Below are positions 11,425 to 23,182 of a stretch of 64,000 bases of DNA, in pieces (the first letter of the stretch is position 1; every line of letters begins with the position of its first letter). The notes under the pieces are model-generated. The model ran no database searches. It saw nothing but the letters and a program-made list of their open reading frames with translations, and was not told the origin of the DNA. Source of the stretch: Pratylenchus scribneri (taxonomy: Eukaryota > Nematoda > Chromadorea > Rhabditida > Pratylenchidae); assembly GCA_030063045.1 (NCBI GenBank), contig JAQSEB010000059.1, positions 3,224,001 through 3,288,000 of the forward strand, given 5' to 3'. Position numbers and translations under genes: made by a program.

Positions 11425-13775
11425 TTAGTAATTTTTATTCGAGTTTTTCTTCTCCCCAGCTGATTTAATAAAAATTTTGGCGGTTTTATTCATTTCCGTC
11501 GCTTTCTTGACCAGCCCCTGCATTTGTCTAAGTCTTGGAAATTTTTTGATTGGTGGGTTTTTCCGGGCCAGTAGACTGCTTTCTGCATCCATCTGTGCGA
11601 CTTTTCGGATATGCGGGACACCGATGAAAACAATTGCCTCCAAAAGGCTCATCAGAGTGAAGCCAAGGTAAAGGGCCATTGTGCCACCGATTTCGCCTGT
11701 AAAATTAGCATATTTTGCAAAGAATAATCCAATTTTAAATGGGTTACTAAAATTTGGGTTCGGTTTCCTTTTTTCAATGGCGATATTTTATCAAATCGTA
11801 ATTCCCCTCAAGAAATATTTGTTTGTCATAAAATGTGTTTATTTTGCTCATTTAAACGTTTTACTACGTTGGTTCAACCTTTGGAGGACTAATAGAAATT
11901 ACGGTATTGGATACTGTATTGGAAGAAACGAACTTAGCATTTTCCATTCGGCCGAACGTAATTGATGCAATGTTTCCTGCATTACAACGTCGGTGGGATA
12001 AATGCGCAAATTTGGAGATTTACTAAAATTTCCAAGGATGTCAAGATGACCGTGTTCATCATTCTTACGGGTCAAGGCCTTCACGTTCGGCGGTACTTCG
12101 TGTAAAAATTGCACTTTCGACTGTGAATCTGTTAAATTCCTTATCCTCTCGGCAACGTTGTTGGGCAGCAATGGCCCTTTGAATGGCACATTCAGAGAGG
12201 CCAAATGTCAAATTGGCGAAATCTTCGACATTCCGAGCAAAAATGCTCAAAAGGATGGGATAATATAAATTTAGAGGAAAAAAGAGTTAGGCTTATAGGC
12301 CAAACTTTGTAAAGAATTCACTAGGACATGTCCAATTCTTAGTTTTGGCCAATTCACTGTCCGTACGCCAAACACAATATTCATAAGATGAATTGGTAGG
12401 AGCCAATTGGGATTCGGTCAATTCATTCTTGGTTATCTGTGTAATGTGAATGTGGATTCAGTTCAAAAATTCTCATAGAAACAATGCAATTAACGAGCAC
12501 AATTTAAAGAGGAAATTGACCATCTTGAATTCACAAATATATTCCCAAATTTACCTTCAAAATTTCAGTGATTTGTATTGTGTTAAGTGCGTCTCGTTCC
12601 ATCAACATATGAGGAGAACCGACCAGCGGAATTTGACTTGGCCATTTGACGGCATCACCGGAAAATCGAAGGAAAACCTTATAGGGGAATTTGTTCAACA
12701 AATCTTTTTTATGAAACCGAAGCTAATGCCAAAGTATTCTCGGAAGCATCGGTTGAAACGGTGGAATTGAAGAAAATTCCAATCTCATAATCGCTGACAA
12801 CTTTAATAAAGATATTCACAATTGTAAATATAAATATGATATTTGCCTTGAAAATCATTTGGTTCATCGGCTTCATCAATTTCTGTTACTGAATTCAATG
12901 TGAAATTGTTCGAGGCATTTTCTGAACCATTCCTCCGAATATATTGTTGGGCATTTCCGCCATTGTTTGCGTTAAGCCGTACTTCAATGCAAAAGCCCTG
13001 AGGGAATTTTTGTACTGTTTTTTAATTTATGTTAGATTAATAATAGTCCCAAATAAACCCTAAACATATTTCATCTAATACAGTAGGAAATAGAAATTTA
13101 TATGGACATACAAAAATAAGTATGGACCTGTGAAGTCCATTTGCAGCGTAATTCACACTCATATTCCACCAATTTGATGTTATAAGTGCAACTTTGTGAG
13201 GTAAATAATTTTTAAAAAATATTTAAAATATTTTCACAATGGAACAACGAGTGCCATCTGATGGCTTTTGGCTAGGTCGGGTGAATTTTGTTCAAAAACC
13301 GATTCGCGGCATAGATCTAGCAAAGGTATTGGATGACTTCTTCAATGTTTTGGAGGATTTTATTGTAAAATATTATTTGAATTAACCCATTTAATGGATG
13401 GCAAAGGTAGACAAGAGGTAATGCCACCTGTTGAAGTCGATATTTTCTTGAGGATGTTTGCACTGGATTGCGCAAATATTGGCCAATTAACCAGACCAAT
13501 TGAGCGCACATTCCAAAAAGGCTGCAGAGGAATGTGCCAATAGCCATTATTCTTTTTTTGGGAATTGAAATAATTTTTAATTTTTGGAAATTATGAATTC
13601 GATTCATTTGGTAAAATTTATAATCATAATTTTTTAAATGTATTATAAAGTCTCACCTAATTAACAATGTGACTTTTGAAGTCATAAATCGGAATCCCGG
13701 CAATTCTGTATACTCACAAAATTGATCCCATAATCGGCGGCCATTTCGAACCAGCAAAAAGCGTTGACGAGTCAT
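11425..13775 (-). CDS. DEG/ENaC-family sodium channel subunit (degenerin)
   Basis: Minus-strand gene with both diagnostic ends. The first exon (from the ATG at 13773-13775) encodes MTRQRFLLVRNGRRLWDQF and CEYTELPGFRFMTSK, the cytoplasmic FC..T..HG-like region. The next exon has a hydrophobic segment FLCSLFGMCAQLVWLIGQYL (TM1) followed by LQQVALPLVYLCHPLNG, the usual post-TM1 FPAVTICN box. The last exon (11696-11425) has GEIGGTMALYLGFTLMSLL, the conserved IGG..GL..G motif and TM2, then a basic tail ending NSNKNY. The extracellular exons (about 12000-13100) are divergent and I could not splice them safely. The family forms trimeric amiloride-sensitive Na+ channels used in touch, acid or peptide sensing. 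Two expected residues differ: the HG motif reads PG, and no Ser-x-Ser selectivity filter is clear. Confidence 0.82.
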
Positions 13776-13784
13776 TTTACGGCA

Positions 13785-14045
13785 AAATGAATGGATATTC
13801 CGAAATAAATATTTCAATCCCTATACACGCGATACGCCGTGAGAACTGACAATTTATTTTAGTGGGTATTTTCGACAGCAATTTTTCATCCACCCTCTTC
13901 GCCATTTTTGTAAAATATTTACATAAACGCATTAAAAATGAAAAATTTTATTCACAAATTGAAATTCGTGGAAAGGATGTAAAATCGAATAATTTGAAAT
14001 TTATCAGAAAAATATTTAAAATTTTTTATGATCCAATTCTTTCAC
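13785..14045 (+). repeat. Left copy of a ~260-bp direct duplication flanking array 1
   Basis: This segment lies directly upstream of the degenerin start and is repeated in the same orientation at about 16240-16518. Shared words include AAATATTTCAA, CAATTTTTCATCCA, TTTTTGTAAAATA, TTGAAATTCGTGGAAAGGAT and ATTTATCAGAAAA. The right copy has a few small indels, including an extra ~28-bp AT-rich stretch near its start. Because the left copy sits in the degenerin 5' region, it may include promoter sequence. Confidence 0.85.
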
Positions 14046-14397
14046 CATTGTGATAATAGTTTATCGATACCCCTGCAGGCTATATCATTGTCGACAATAC
14101 AGTAATGCTGGATTTACTCCACCTCCAACGTCCCTCACCCCACCCCTTTTTCCCTTTATTCTCTTTTTAAATCATCCGACAGAAAGAAGGGAAATGCGAA
14201 ATGCCTTTCGGCTACGCGCCTTTGTTGATGCGAAAATGATGAATTCCTCTCTTTCCCTCATTTTTTCCGATTTTATTCAGAATTCAACCTCTGTTTAGAC
14301 GAGAAAATGTTCATTTTTATATTTGGTGAACATATGAGAAAAGCCAATTCTCATTTTTTAAATGATTGAATAAATTCATTATGCCCTTTCCAGAATA

Positions 14398-16230
14398 AAA
14401 CAAAAATCAGAATCAGAATTAAAACTTACCGGAAAGAAACACAAAAAATCAGACACAAAAAATCAGAATTTCCGGAATGAAACACAAAAAATCAGAACAG
14501 AATGAAACACAAAAAATCAGAATTGAATGAAACACAAAAAATCAGAACAGAATTAAACACAAAAAATCAGAACAGAATGAAATACAAAAAATCAGAATTT
14601 CCGGAAAGAAACACTAAAAATCAGAACAGAATGAAACACAAAAAATCAGAATTGAATGAAAACACAAAAAATCAGAACAGAATGAAACACAAAAAATCAG
14701 AATAGAATGAAACACAAAAAATAACAGAATGAAATACAAAAAATCAGAATTTCCGGAAAGAAACACAAAAAATCAGAACAGAATGAAACACAAAAAATCA
14801 GAATTGAATGAAAACACAAAAAATCAGAACAGAATGAAACACAAAAAATCAGAATAGAATGAAACACAAAAAATCAGAATAGAATTAAACACAAAAAATC
14901 AGAACAAAATGAAACACAAAAAATCAGAATTTCCGGAATGAAACACAAAAAATCAGAACAGAATGAAATACAAAAAAATCAGAACAGAATGAAACACAAA
15001 AAATCTGAATTGAATGAAAACACAAAAAATCAGAACAGAATGAAACACAAAAAATCAGAATAGAATGAAACACAAAAATCAGAATAGAATTAAACACAAA
15101 AAATCAGAACAGAATGAAACACAAAAAATCAGAATTTCCGGAATGAAACACAAAAAATCAGAACAGACCGAAACACAAAAAATCAGAATTGAATGAAACA
15201 CAAAAAATCGGAACAGACTGAAACACAAAAAATCAGAATTGAATGAAACACAAAAAATCAGAATTGAAAGAATTGAATGAAACACAAAAAATCAGAAAAG
15301 AATTAAACACAAAAAATCAGAATTGAATGAAACACAAAAAATCAGAAAAGAATTAAACACAAAAAAATCAGAACAGAATGAAATACAAAAAATCAGAATT
15401 TCTGGAAAGAAACACAAAAAATCAGAACAGACTGAAACACAAAAAATCAGAATTGAATGAAACACAAAAAATCAGAACAGACTGAAACACAAAAAATCAG
15501 AATTGAATGAAACACAAAAAATCAGAATTGAATGAAAACACAAAAAATCAGAATTGAATGAAACACAAAAAATCAGAAAAGAATTAAACACAAAAAAATC
15601 AGAACAGAATGAAACAAAAAAATCAGAACAGAATGAAACACAAAAAATCAGAATTGAATGAAAACACAAAAAATCAGAATTGAATGAAACACAAAAAATC
15701 AGAAAAGAATTAAACACAAAAAATCAGAATTGAATGAAACACAAAAAATCAGAAAAGAATTAAACACAAAAAAATCAGAACAGAATGAAATACAAAAAAT
15801 CAGAATTTCTGGAAAGAAACACAAAAAATCAGAACAGAATGAAACACAAAAAATCAGAATTGAATGAAAACACAAAAAATCAGAACAGAATGAAACACAA
15901 AAAATCAGAATAGAATGAAACACAAAAAATAACAGAATGAAATACAAAAAAATCAGAATTGAATGAAAACACAAAAAATCAGAACAGAATGAAACACAAA
16001 AAAATCAGAATAGAATGAAACACAAAAAATCAGAATAGAATTAAACACAAAAAATCAGAACAGAATGAAACACAAAAAATCAGAATTTCCGGAATGAAAC
16101 ACAAAAAATCAGAACAGAATGAAATACAAAAAAATCAGAACAGAATGAAACACAAAAAATCAGAATTGAATGAAAACACAAAAAATCAGAACAGAATGAA
16201 ACACAAAAAAATCAGAATTTCCGTGAAGCG
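14398..16230 (+). repeat. Minisatellite array 1, core AAACACAAAAAATCAGAA
   Basis: About 1.83 kb of tandem units of roughly 21-25 bp built on GAATGAAACACAAAAAATCA, followed by GAACA, GAATT, GAATA or GAAAA junctions. Several unit types alternate: GAATGAAAC, GAATTAAAC, GAATGAAAAC, GACTGAAAC, and a variant with a TTTCCGGAATG or TTTCCGGAAAG lead. Both edges carry CCGG/CCG-containing units (about 14425 and 16213). The array is free of coding signal; the short ORFs in it are repeat translations. It lies between two direct copies of a local flanking segment. Confidence 0.97.
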
Positions 16231-16239
16231 CAAAAAATC

Positions 16240-16518
16240 ATATAAAATGAATGGAAAAGATCATAAAAAAACATTAATTTTATTCCGGAACAAATATTTC
16301 AAATCCTTTTACACGCCATTGTGGAAATGAGAACTGGCAATTTATTTTTTTGTGGAGTTTTTTCATAGCAATTTTTCATCCATCCTCAGTGCCACATTTT
16401 TGTAAAATAAATACGCATTAAATATGAAGATTTTATTTGCATTGAAATTCGTGGAAAGGATGTAAAATGGAATAATTTGAATTTATCAGAAAATGTTTAG
16501 CATTTTTTGTGACCAATA
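16240..16518 (+). repeat. Right copy of the ~260-bp duplication flanking array 1
   Basis: Direct repeat of 13785-14045 on the far side of the array. It begins at AAAATGAATGG immediately after the last repeat unit and runs through TTGAAATTCGTGGAAAGGAT (about 16442-16461) to ATCAGAAAATGTTTAGCATT. Divergence is modest with indels, so the duplication is old enough to have drifted but is easily recognised by eye. Confidence 0.85.
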
Positions 16519-16774
16519 GAGGGAAAATAAATGAAAAATACTTAATATTTGTAGGAATATAGCAGAAAATTGCGTCTTGGAAATTAATTTTGTGGGTGTA
16601 TTATAAAACATTGACAAAAAAATGAGGAAATTTTTGTTATGAAGGCATTTTGGGTAAAATTTGCCAAAAATCAACGAAAGATATTTTTCTGTTGAAAAAT
16701 AAAAAGAAGACCCGACCAAAGAAAAACAAGACATTTAAAGTGGAATTTTTTTGATTCATTTTGTGCGTTCATCT

Positions 16775-19700
16775 TCATTTCTGCGTCTGTTGAGAAGGAT
16801 GAGATTGTGGTTGCATTGGCTGAGATTGGTCAATGAATTGTTGGAACATTCCGTTCAAATCCATTCCAGCATTTGCCGCAGCAGCCAAAAAATTTGTTTG
16901 GGCTTGGAGCTGAAAAATGAATGAATTAAATATAAATATTTAAAATGATTTTTATTTGAATTAATTATAATTATAATAGAAGGTCAGTGTGGTATAAATA
17001 TTTTTAATCATCGACAATTCATCGAGATTCCCACATCCAATTTGGCTCATCATTCCTTCCATTCAATTATTTAATCGGATAAGTTATATTCTATTTTTTA
17101 ATGGTAGTAGAAACGTACCCCAGTTGTTGTGGTATTGGAAATGCCAATTGGAGGTGGAAGCATTGTTTGTGTTCCTCCTCCCGGTGGAATGATTGTTGCC
17201 GGCGGCTGCGCATTTTGATTGGCCCCACCGGCAGCAACAGTTGTCGGTCGCCTCAATTGTTGTTGTTGCGTCAATTGACTGCCGGATGGAATTTGCGGAA
17301 AAGCGGTGGCTGCTGCTTGGGCGAATAATGCCATGGCTGCTGGATTCAAATTCATTTGAGGATAAAACCCAGGAACAATGGACCCAGAAAAGAATTGTCC
17401 ACTGCTTGATGGGATCATCGAAGTTTGTTGCGATGGTCGAAGCATAAATGGTTGTTGTTGAGCCAATGATGTGGGCAAAATACCGGTGGTGGCCATTCCA
17501 CTGGTGAAAGCTGTAAATTGAATGATAAATATTTTTTTTTATTATTAAAGAATTGGCAAGGTTGGTCAAGGATCAAGGTCAATATATTGTGAATCATAAC
17601 AAAATAAAATTTTTTTTACGAAAAAATTGAGAATAATGAAGGTTCGATTTCGATCCTGTTTAGTGGAATAATTTTTTTTAGAAATTTTTGATAAATTTTC
17701 ACAAAAAATAATCGTTAAATAAAATGGCCCAATTTTTTCTTACATTTTTGTTGATTTGAATTCGACCCTCCTCCGCCGGTGGCTGATGGCATTGCCGACA
17801 TTGGACGCATTGTTTTGGGGGTGGGTGAAATGTTTGTGCCACTGACGCTGCCAACAGCCATAGCCGATTTTGTGGATGAGGCACGGCCAAAATTATATTG
17901 TTGAGATTGGGACTGGAAAAATATAAATTTGATTGAGTTGATTTTAAGATAAAAATGAATATTATTTAATTTTTCCTCAATTTTGTGATCGGCAGAAAAA
18001 ATATTGATTAGGTAAATTTAAAACAACTTATTTTTAATGAATTATTTTGATATTTTTTTTTTTCAAATTTGAGCCATCAACTTGCCTGTTGTTCTTGATG
18101 ATTGGCGGCAGCAATGTTAGCTGCCAATTGTTGAAGTTCATAAATTTTATGTGTTTGTTGGGCATCGGATTTTGTTGCCAAATTGGTGGTCGGCCCATTC
18201 ACCATTGTGGACGTCATTTGTGCAGAATTTCCACCGGCATTATTCGAGGAGGCCACCGATGCCAATGGAGTGCCAAGTGAAAGGAGACCAGGCGCCGGAG
18301 GGCTCATAAATCTGCCAATTGCGGCGGATGGTTGAGCACTGCCCATCATCGTTGATTGTTGTTGATAGTGAGAGGCAACCAATGCCTAAAAATGTTTAAT
18401 TTTAAAATTTTTTGATATTTGATTATATTTTATTGGTTGAGTTTTGACACATTGTTTTTAAATTACTCAATAATTGATTTGAGAAAAATTGTAATTTTTT
18501 TTTTAAAAATTAATTAAGGCTTTTGATCATTGATAAGAAAAATGGATGATTTTTTCTAATTTTCAAAATTTTTTTTCTATCATTTTTTAAAATATTTACC
18601 TGCAATTGTGGTGAAAGATTGATGAATGAATTGGATGGACCCGAAGCGAGCATTGCGGCGGCCATTGTTGGCGAAATTGTCGAATTGGGGCCAATTGAAG
18701 GAAAAGGAGGGGTTGGACCTCTGCCAAATGGTGCGGCTAATGTGTTAGTCCCATCAGATGCATTTATTGTTGAATTTTTACGGCTATGAATTTCTTCGTT
18801 GATTTCTTTCTTCTTTTCGCTGGTTTCTTCGTTGCCTATGCATTTTGATTGTTTTGGGAATTGAGGATGGAAAAGCATTGAGGCGGTGGCCTCTGCCGAT
18901 TGTGCCAAATTATGGTTGGCATTTGATGAAGGCGTGTTTTGTCTGAAAAATTGATTTTTGATTCAATTTGGATTGGTGAATTAATTTTAAAAAAATATAA
19001 CTAAAATTAACAAATTGAATTCCTTTTTAATCTTTAAGATTTCATTTTTACAATCATTTCTCCATCATACCTTAGCCTTTTATAACAAATATATTTGCAT
19101 AAATTGTATAAAAATGAAGAAATTTTGAATATTGACTAAAAATGTTAATGAAAAGATATATTTTGAAATTGAAAGATTTGATATTTTTTCGAAAATATTA
19201 ATCATCAATTTGCAATCTGGGCAAAAAAATGCCAAATTTTATCTTCCATTCGTTTTTTTAAATAATTTTCTTCCAATAAATTCCTCCATTTTCTAATTTC
19301 ATTCATTCCATTTTAATTTTCCATTCCTCATCTAAAAAAAATTTTTTTTCGCCATTTTATTTTTCCTCAAATTTTTGAATTTCCGTTGGTCTATTCAATA
19401 AAATGGAATTAATAAATTCATAATATTAAAAACCCACTCAAAGGAATGAGAAGTCTGTGGCTTTTTCTCCGCCTCAATTTCCATCGCCGATTCGAGTTTA
19501 TATGCTTTCGTTTGGTTAAGTGCATTGTCCACTTTGCTATTTACTTCATTCGATGCTTCATCCTCCTTCTCTAGGGTTGGGGCCGCCTCATTGGAAATGT
19601 CCGAAAAACCCGGTGAATCGTCTTCTTCCATTGCATTTTCGTCCTTCCCTCCTTCATCGAATTTTTGTTCTTTCTTGTTGGGAATTCCGGTGATTTCTTC

Positions 19701-21874
19701 GTCAACTTAAATAATTTATTTATTTAATTAAATTATTAATTAAACCTCCTTCAAGAGTTTCGGGCCTTCTCCTTTTCGCATCATTTGTTACCATTATTCC
19801 CTTTTGTTTTTTGCATTTCACACAAATTGGAATGAATTGATCGATTGGATCGCATCCAATTGAGGCAGTCTCAACTTGTATGGTTTGGGTGGCACTTTCG
19901 GTGAATATTGCCTGCAATGAAAACAAATCAATGCAATTTTAAGCGGATAAATATTTTTTAGTGTTTTTATAAATGTATTATACTCATATTTTAATCTTCT
20001 AATTTTTAAAATGAAATATTTAATATTTAACTAACCGCCTTTCCTTCCGTCGTTCCATGGCCAATCATCAAATGTGTGTTCAAATCGATGTTTGATTCAA
20101 ACCGAAAACCACATTGACGATGAGGACATCGATTTGGATGTGTTTGGTTGTTTGCCTCTTGGATTCCATGTGCAAATTGCTGTTGAGAATGGGAAGTTGA
20201 TGAGGCGGATGAACGGCGTCTTCTCTGGTGATGATGTACGAAATGATGGGAAGAATGTTGTTGAGGATTGGAATGGCCGGATTGATTTGATGTGGATGCT
20301 TTTTTGTCATTTGTATTTGTGACCATTTTCTCTTGGCTTTCTTGATTGGTGCTTCCTTCCATATCCTCTTTGACGGCGTTGGCCATTTCTTCTTGATTAG
20401 GTTCATTCGGAGAATTTGAATCTTAATTTAAATAGAATTTTGGATTTGTACTTATTTGTAAATTATAATATTTTTCTAAAAATGAATAATCTAATAAGTA
20501 AAAATTCTAATATTACTCATTTCATTTAAATTCATCAGTCCATGAGACTCATTCAATAAAATAATCATTGTAGATCAGAAATTTACTTGATCTTTTATTT
20601 TTAAATTAATCAATAATCATTGTCTCGACCAATGAAAATGAAGTTTTAATTCATTAATAAAAAAAACCTGTGGCTGTGGCAGTTTTCCCCTTCTCTCCTC
20701 CATCAATAATAGAGGCTGACGTTCCATTTTTCGCTGCTATTGTTCCGGCACCCCTCTTCCCTCCCCGCTGTTTTCCATTTCCGGTCATTTTGTCGCTAAT
20801 TTCATCTTTGTTATTTCCATTGCCTGCACCGCCAACGGTGGTCCTTCCCGAAAAATGTGCCCTTTTCTGGGCACATAAATGTGAGTAGAGCGGTTCGCCG
20901 TCGGTCAGCACGCCATGGTAGTCTCGGCCTTTCCATTTTGCACAAAAGTATAGGGTATTGCCACCAGCCTTGCAAATTATTGTGAGATCAATTGACAAAT
21001 TGGTGCCCGGGCGCATGGTCAAAAGATGTTCATCCAATGAGGACATCCCATTTGGCTTGGCAAATACACATGTAGATTTGTCGACACCTATTACCTTAAA
21101 ATAAAGTTTTTATTAATTTATTGTACTCAATCAATCTTAATCTATTTAATAAAATTCTTCACACCAATTCAATTCATAAAATTTTGCAAAAATTAATAAA
21201 TTATTGCTCTTCTATAATGCAACTATAAGATCTCTCTCATGGTTTTAAAATATGCAAAATAATAGGCTATACCCTACATTAATCCGAAATTAGAATTTAA
21301 TAAAAAGGAAACAAACGTTTTTCTTCTTTCGGCCATTATTTGTCGTTGGTGAAGTATCAAAGAAATTATGAACTCCATGTTGCAGTTCTTCACTACACAT
21401 TTCTTGCTTTTTTGTCGGTTCGACCGAATTTTTGTCTACATTTGCCTCTTCAAATTCAGTATGTTGTTGTTCGTTTTCATCTTCTTCCTTTTCTATTAGT
21501 TCACCATCCTCTGGTGTTTCAATTTTTTCTGTGGAATCGGGTAGGGCCGATTGAACCGTTGTGGAAGAATCCACAGGTGAATTTTGTCGTTCGACATTAT
21601 TGTCTGAATTACGAGAAAATAAATACGAAAATTTCCATAGGGCATTCTAATATTAACCTGCTTTTTTCACTGGCAATTCTGTTGCGTGATTCAAATTTGA
21701 TTGTTGTGTAGCAGCCATTTTTATTTGATCCGTCATTGTTTGAATTGATGAGTTATTTTCAACAATAACGGAATTGATTTGTTCTTCTCCATTGCCAGAA
21801 CAATCCATACGTTCTTCGTCTGTGGCAATTACCAATCTGCCTCCGTCAACATCATCTTCGGATACATCGGTCAT
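16775..21874 (-). CDS. ZNF609: ZNF608/ZNF609 (scribbler)-type zinc-finger protein
   Basis: About ten exons. N-terminus MTDVSEDDVDGGRLVIATD, then acidic low-complexity exons. The exon near 21046 carries MRPGTNLSIDLTIICKAGGN and YFCAKWKGRDYHGVLTDGE, matching the conserved PGT..xLEG...V..tWRnKTYVGTLlDC domain of vertebrate ZNF608/609. Near 20110 there is a single C2H2-type finger (CPHRQCGFRFESNIDLNTHL, then MIGH), colinear with the [20 protein letters not shown] finger of human ZNF609. Next come GFSDISNEA (vertebrate YSDISDAG), a Cys pair VKCKKQK, and long Ser/Asn/Gln/Pro-rich exons ending at the stop 16775-16777. Vertebrate ZNF609 is a nuclear regulator of transcription linked to Integrator/NIPBL; fly scribbler is the relative. 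Family assignment rests on the motif order and is good; exon edges are approximate. Confidence 0.78.
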
Positions 21875-22199
21875 AATAAAATTCGTTTAGAAAAATTAGT
21901 ACCTCTATCTAATCTAAATTTATGTTTTTAAATTATTAAACAAAAGTTCCATCACATCACAAAAATTCATCAAATATTTGGAACGGAAAGGGATACAGAT
22001 TACGGAAAACGGAACAAGCCCGCAACGCCAAACCCCCCGCCCGCCCGCAAGCGTTTAATATTACGTTTCACGTTTCACCACGAAAAAATTATTTTTTAAA
22101 GACATTTTATCCAAACGAAAATTTGTATCTTTTTGTTTTCATAAAAGGGTGCGGATGGGCGAAGCGAAGGGATGATTAACAAAACAAAACAACTACAAC

Positions 22200-22519
22200 C
22201 ATGGCCGTCGCTAGGAATTTCTGACGGGGAGGGGGTCTGTCAATATAAATTTTGTCTAGAGTAGTTCTGTTTATTTTTTGATAATCATCCAATATATAAA
22301 AGGAAAAAAATTGCGCCGCAGGCGAAAATTTTCCCGAAAATTACCTCTTAATTTAAAATTTTACTTAAAAATTGCCCCGGGGGAAAATTTTTAGCCAAAA
22401 ATTGCCGCGCAGCGAAAAATTTTAACGAAAAATATCTTTTCGATAGCAAATTTCTTCGAATTTGGCTGACGGGGATGGGCCGCGGCCCCCCACAGCCCCC
22501 CCCCCCCGCGACGGCCGTG
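22200..22519. mobile_element. hAT-like MITE with 8-bp target-site duplication
   Basis: The element begins CATGGCCGTCGC and ends GCGACGGCCGTG, giving 11-of-12 matching terminal inverted repeats. It is flanked on both sides by ACTACAAC (22192-22199 and 22520-22527), a perfect 8-bp target duplication. The 5' end continues TAGGAATTTCTGACGGGGAG, which resembles animal hAT termini (CA.TGGCGT.GCTAGG). Inside are subterminal pieces such as AAAATTGCC and CCGCGGCCCC and a long C-run. No transposase ORF. It lies between the divergent ZNF609-like and ATP synthase epsilon genes. Confidence 0.85.
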
Positions 22520-22764
22520 ACTACAACGGGCAATAATGAGGATTAAACCAAAAAACGAAAGCAATTTTCGGATTGAAATGTTTTAACTTTTAAATGATCT
22601 TTTCGTCGAAACTGCCCTCGTGCCTCGTAATAATAATAAGCAATAAATATTAAATAAAGCAGGTAACTTTAAAATTGAAATTTTCAGATTACTTTTAAAA
22701 ATCTTGATTGATCGAATCTTAAAATCTAAATAAAAATAATCAATCTTCGTTTGAATTGATTCAA

Positions 22765-22978
22765 ATGGCACTTTGGTAAGTCAAATCAAATTGTTTATTA
22801 AAATATTTATACGAAAATTTTCAGGAAAGACATTGGCCTCTCTTACACTCGATATTCATCAATTGCCGCTTCAGCTCTTCGACAATGTATCAAATCTGCT
22901 ACTGGAGCCCCGAAAAAGGTTGAAAATCCGATGAAAATGACACAATGGGAAGGAGGAAAGAGCAAGAAAGCAGAATAA
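22765..22978 (+). CDS. ATP5F1E: Mitochondrial ATP synthase subunit epsilon
   Basis: Two exons (22765-22775 and about 22824-22978) split after codon 3. The protein is about 53 residues: MALWKDIGLSYTRYSSIAA, LRQCIKSATGAPKK, then a basic tail ending GKSKKAE. The W(R/K)xAGLxYxRYSxIAA opening is diagnostic of the small central-stalk epsilon subunit (stunted/ATP15), normally 50-60 residues. It stabilises the gamma-delta foot of F1 in the mitochondrial matrix. A cleavable presequence is not expected in this family. The intron is short with a TTTTCAG acceptor. Confident. Confidence 0.92.
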
Positions 22979-23182
22979 AGACATCGAAGACTCAACAAAA
23001 ATATTATTTTACCAGTTTGTTATCTGGTACATTCATTGATAGGAATTTAAATTGATTGTTTTGGACTAAATTAAATATGTAGCTGCCGATAAAATTGTTA
23101 AATATCCGAATTTTTTATATCAAAAATTTCAAAATTCATAATGAAAAAAAAATAAATGATAATGATACAATAAATTCCAATT

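Noticed and set aside
14398..16230. CRISPR-like array
   Set aside because: Units are contiguous with short variable junctions, there are no unique spacers, and the genome is eukaryotic.
14502..16330. ORFs inside array 1 on both strands
   Set aside because: They translate the minisatellite unit (KHKKSEQNE or FCVSFNSDFL repeats) and have no independent coding signal.
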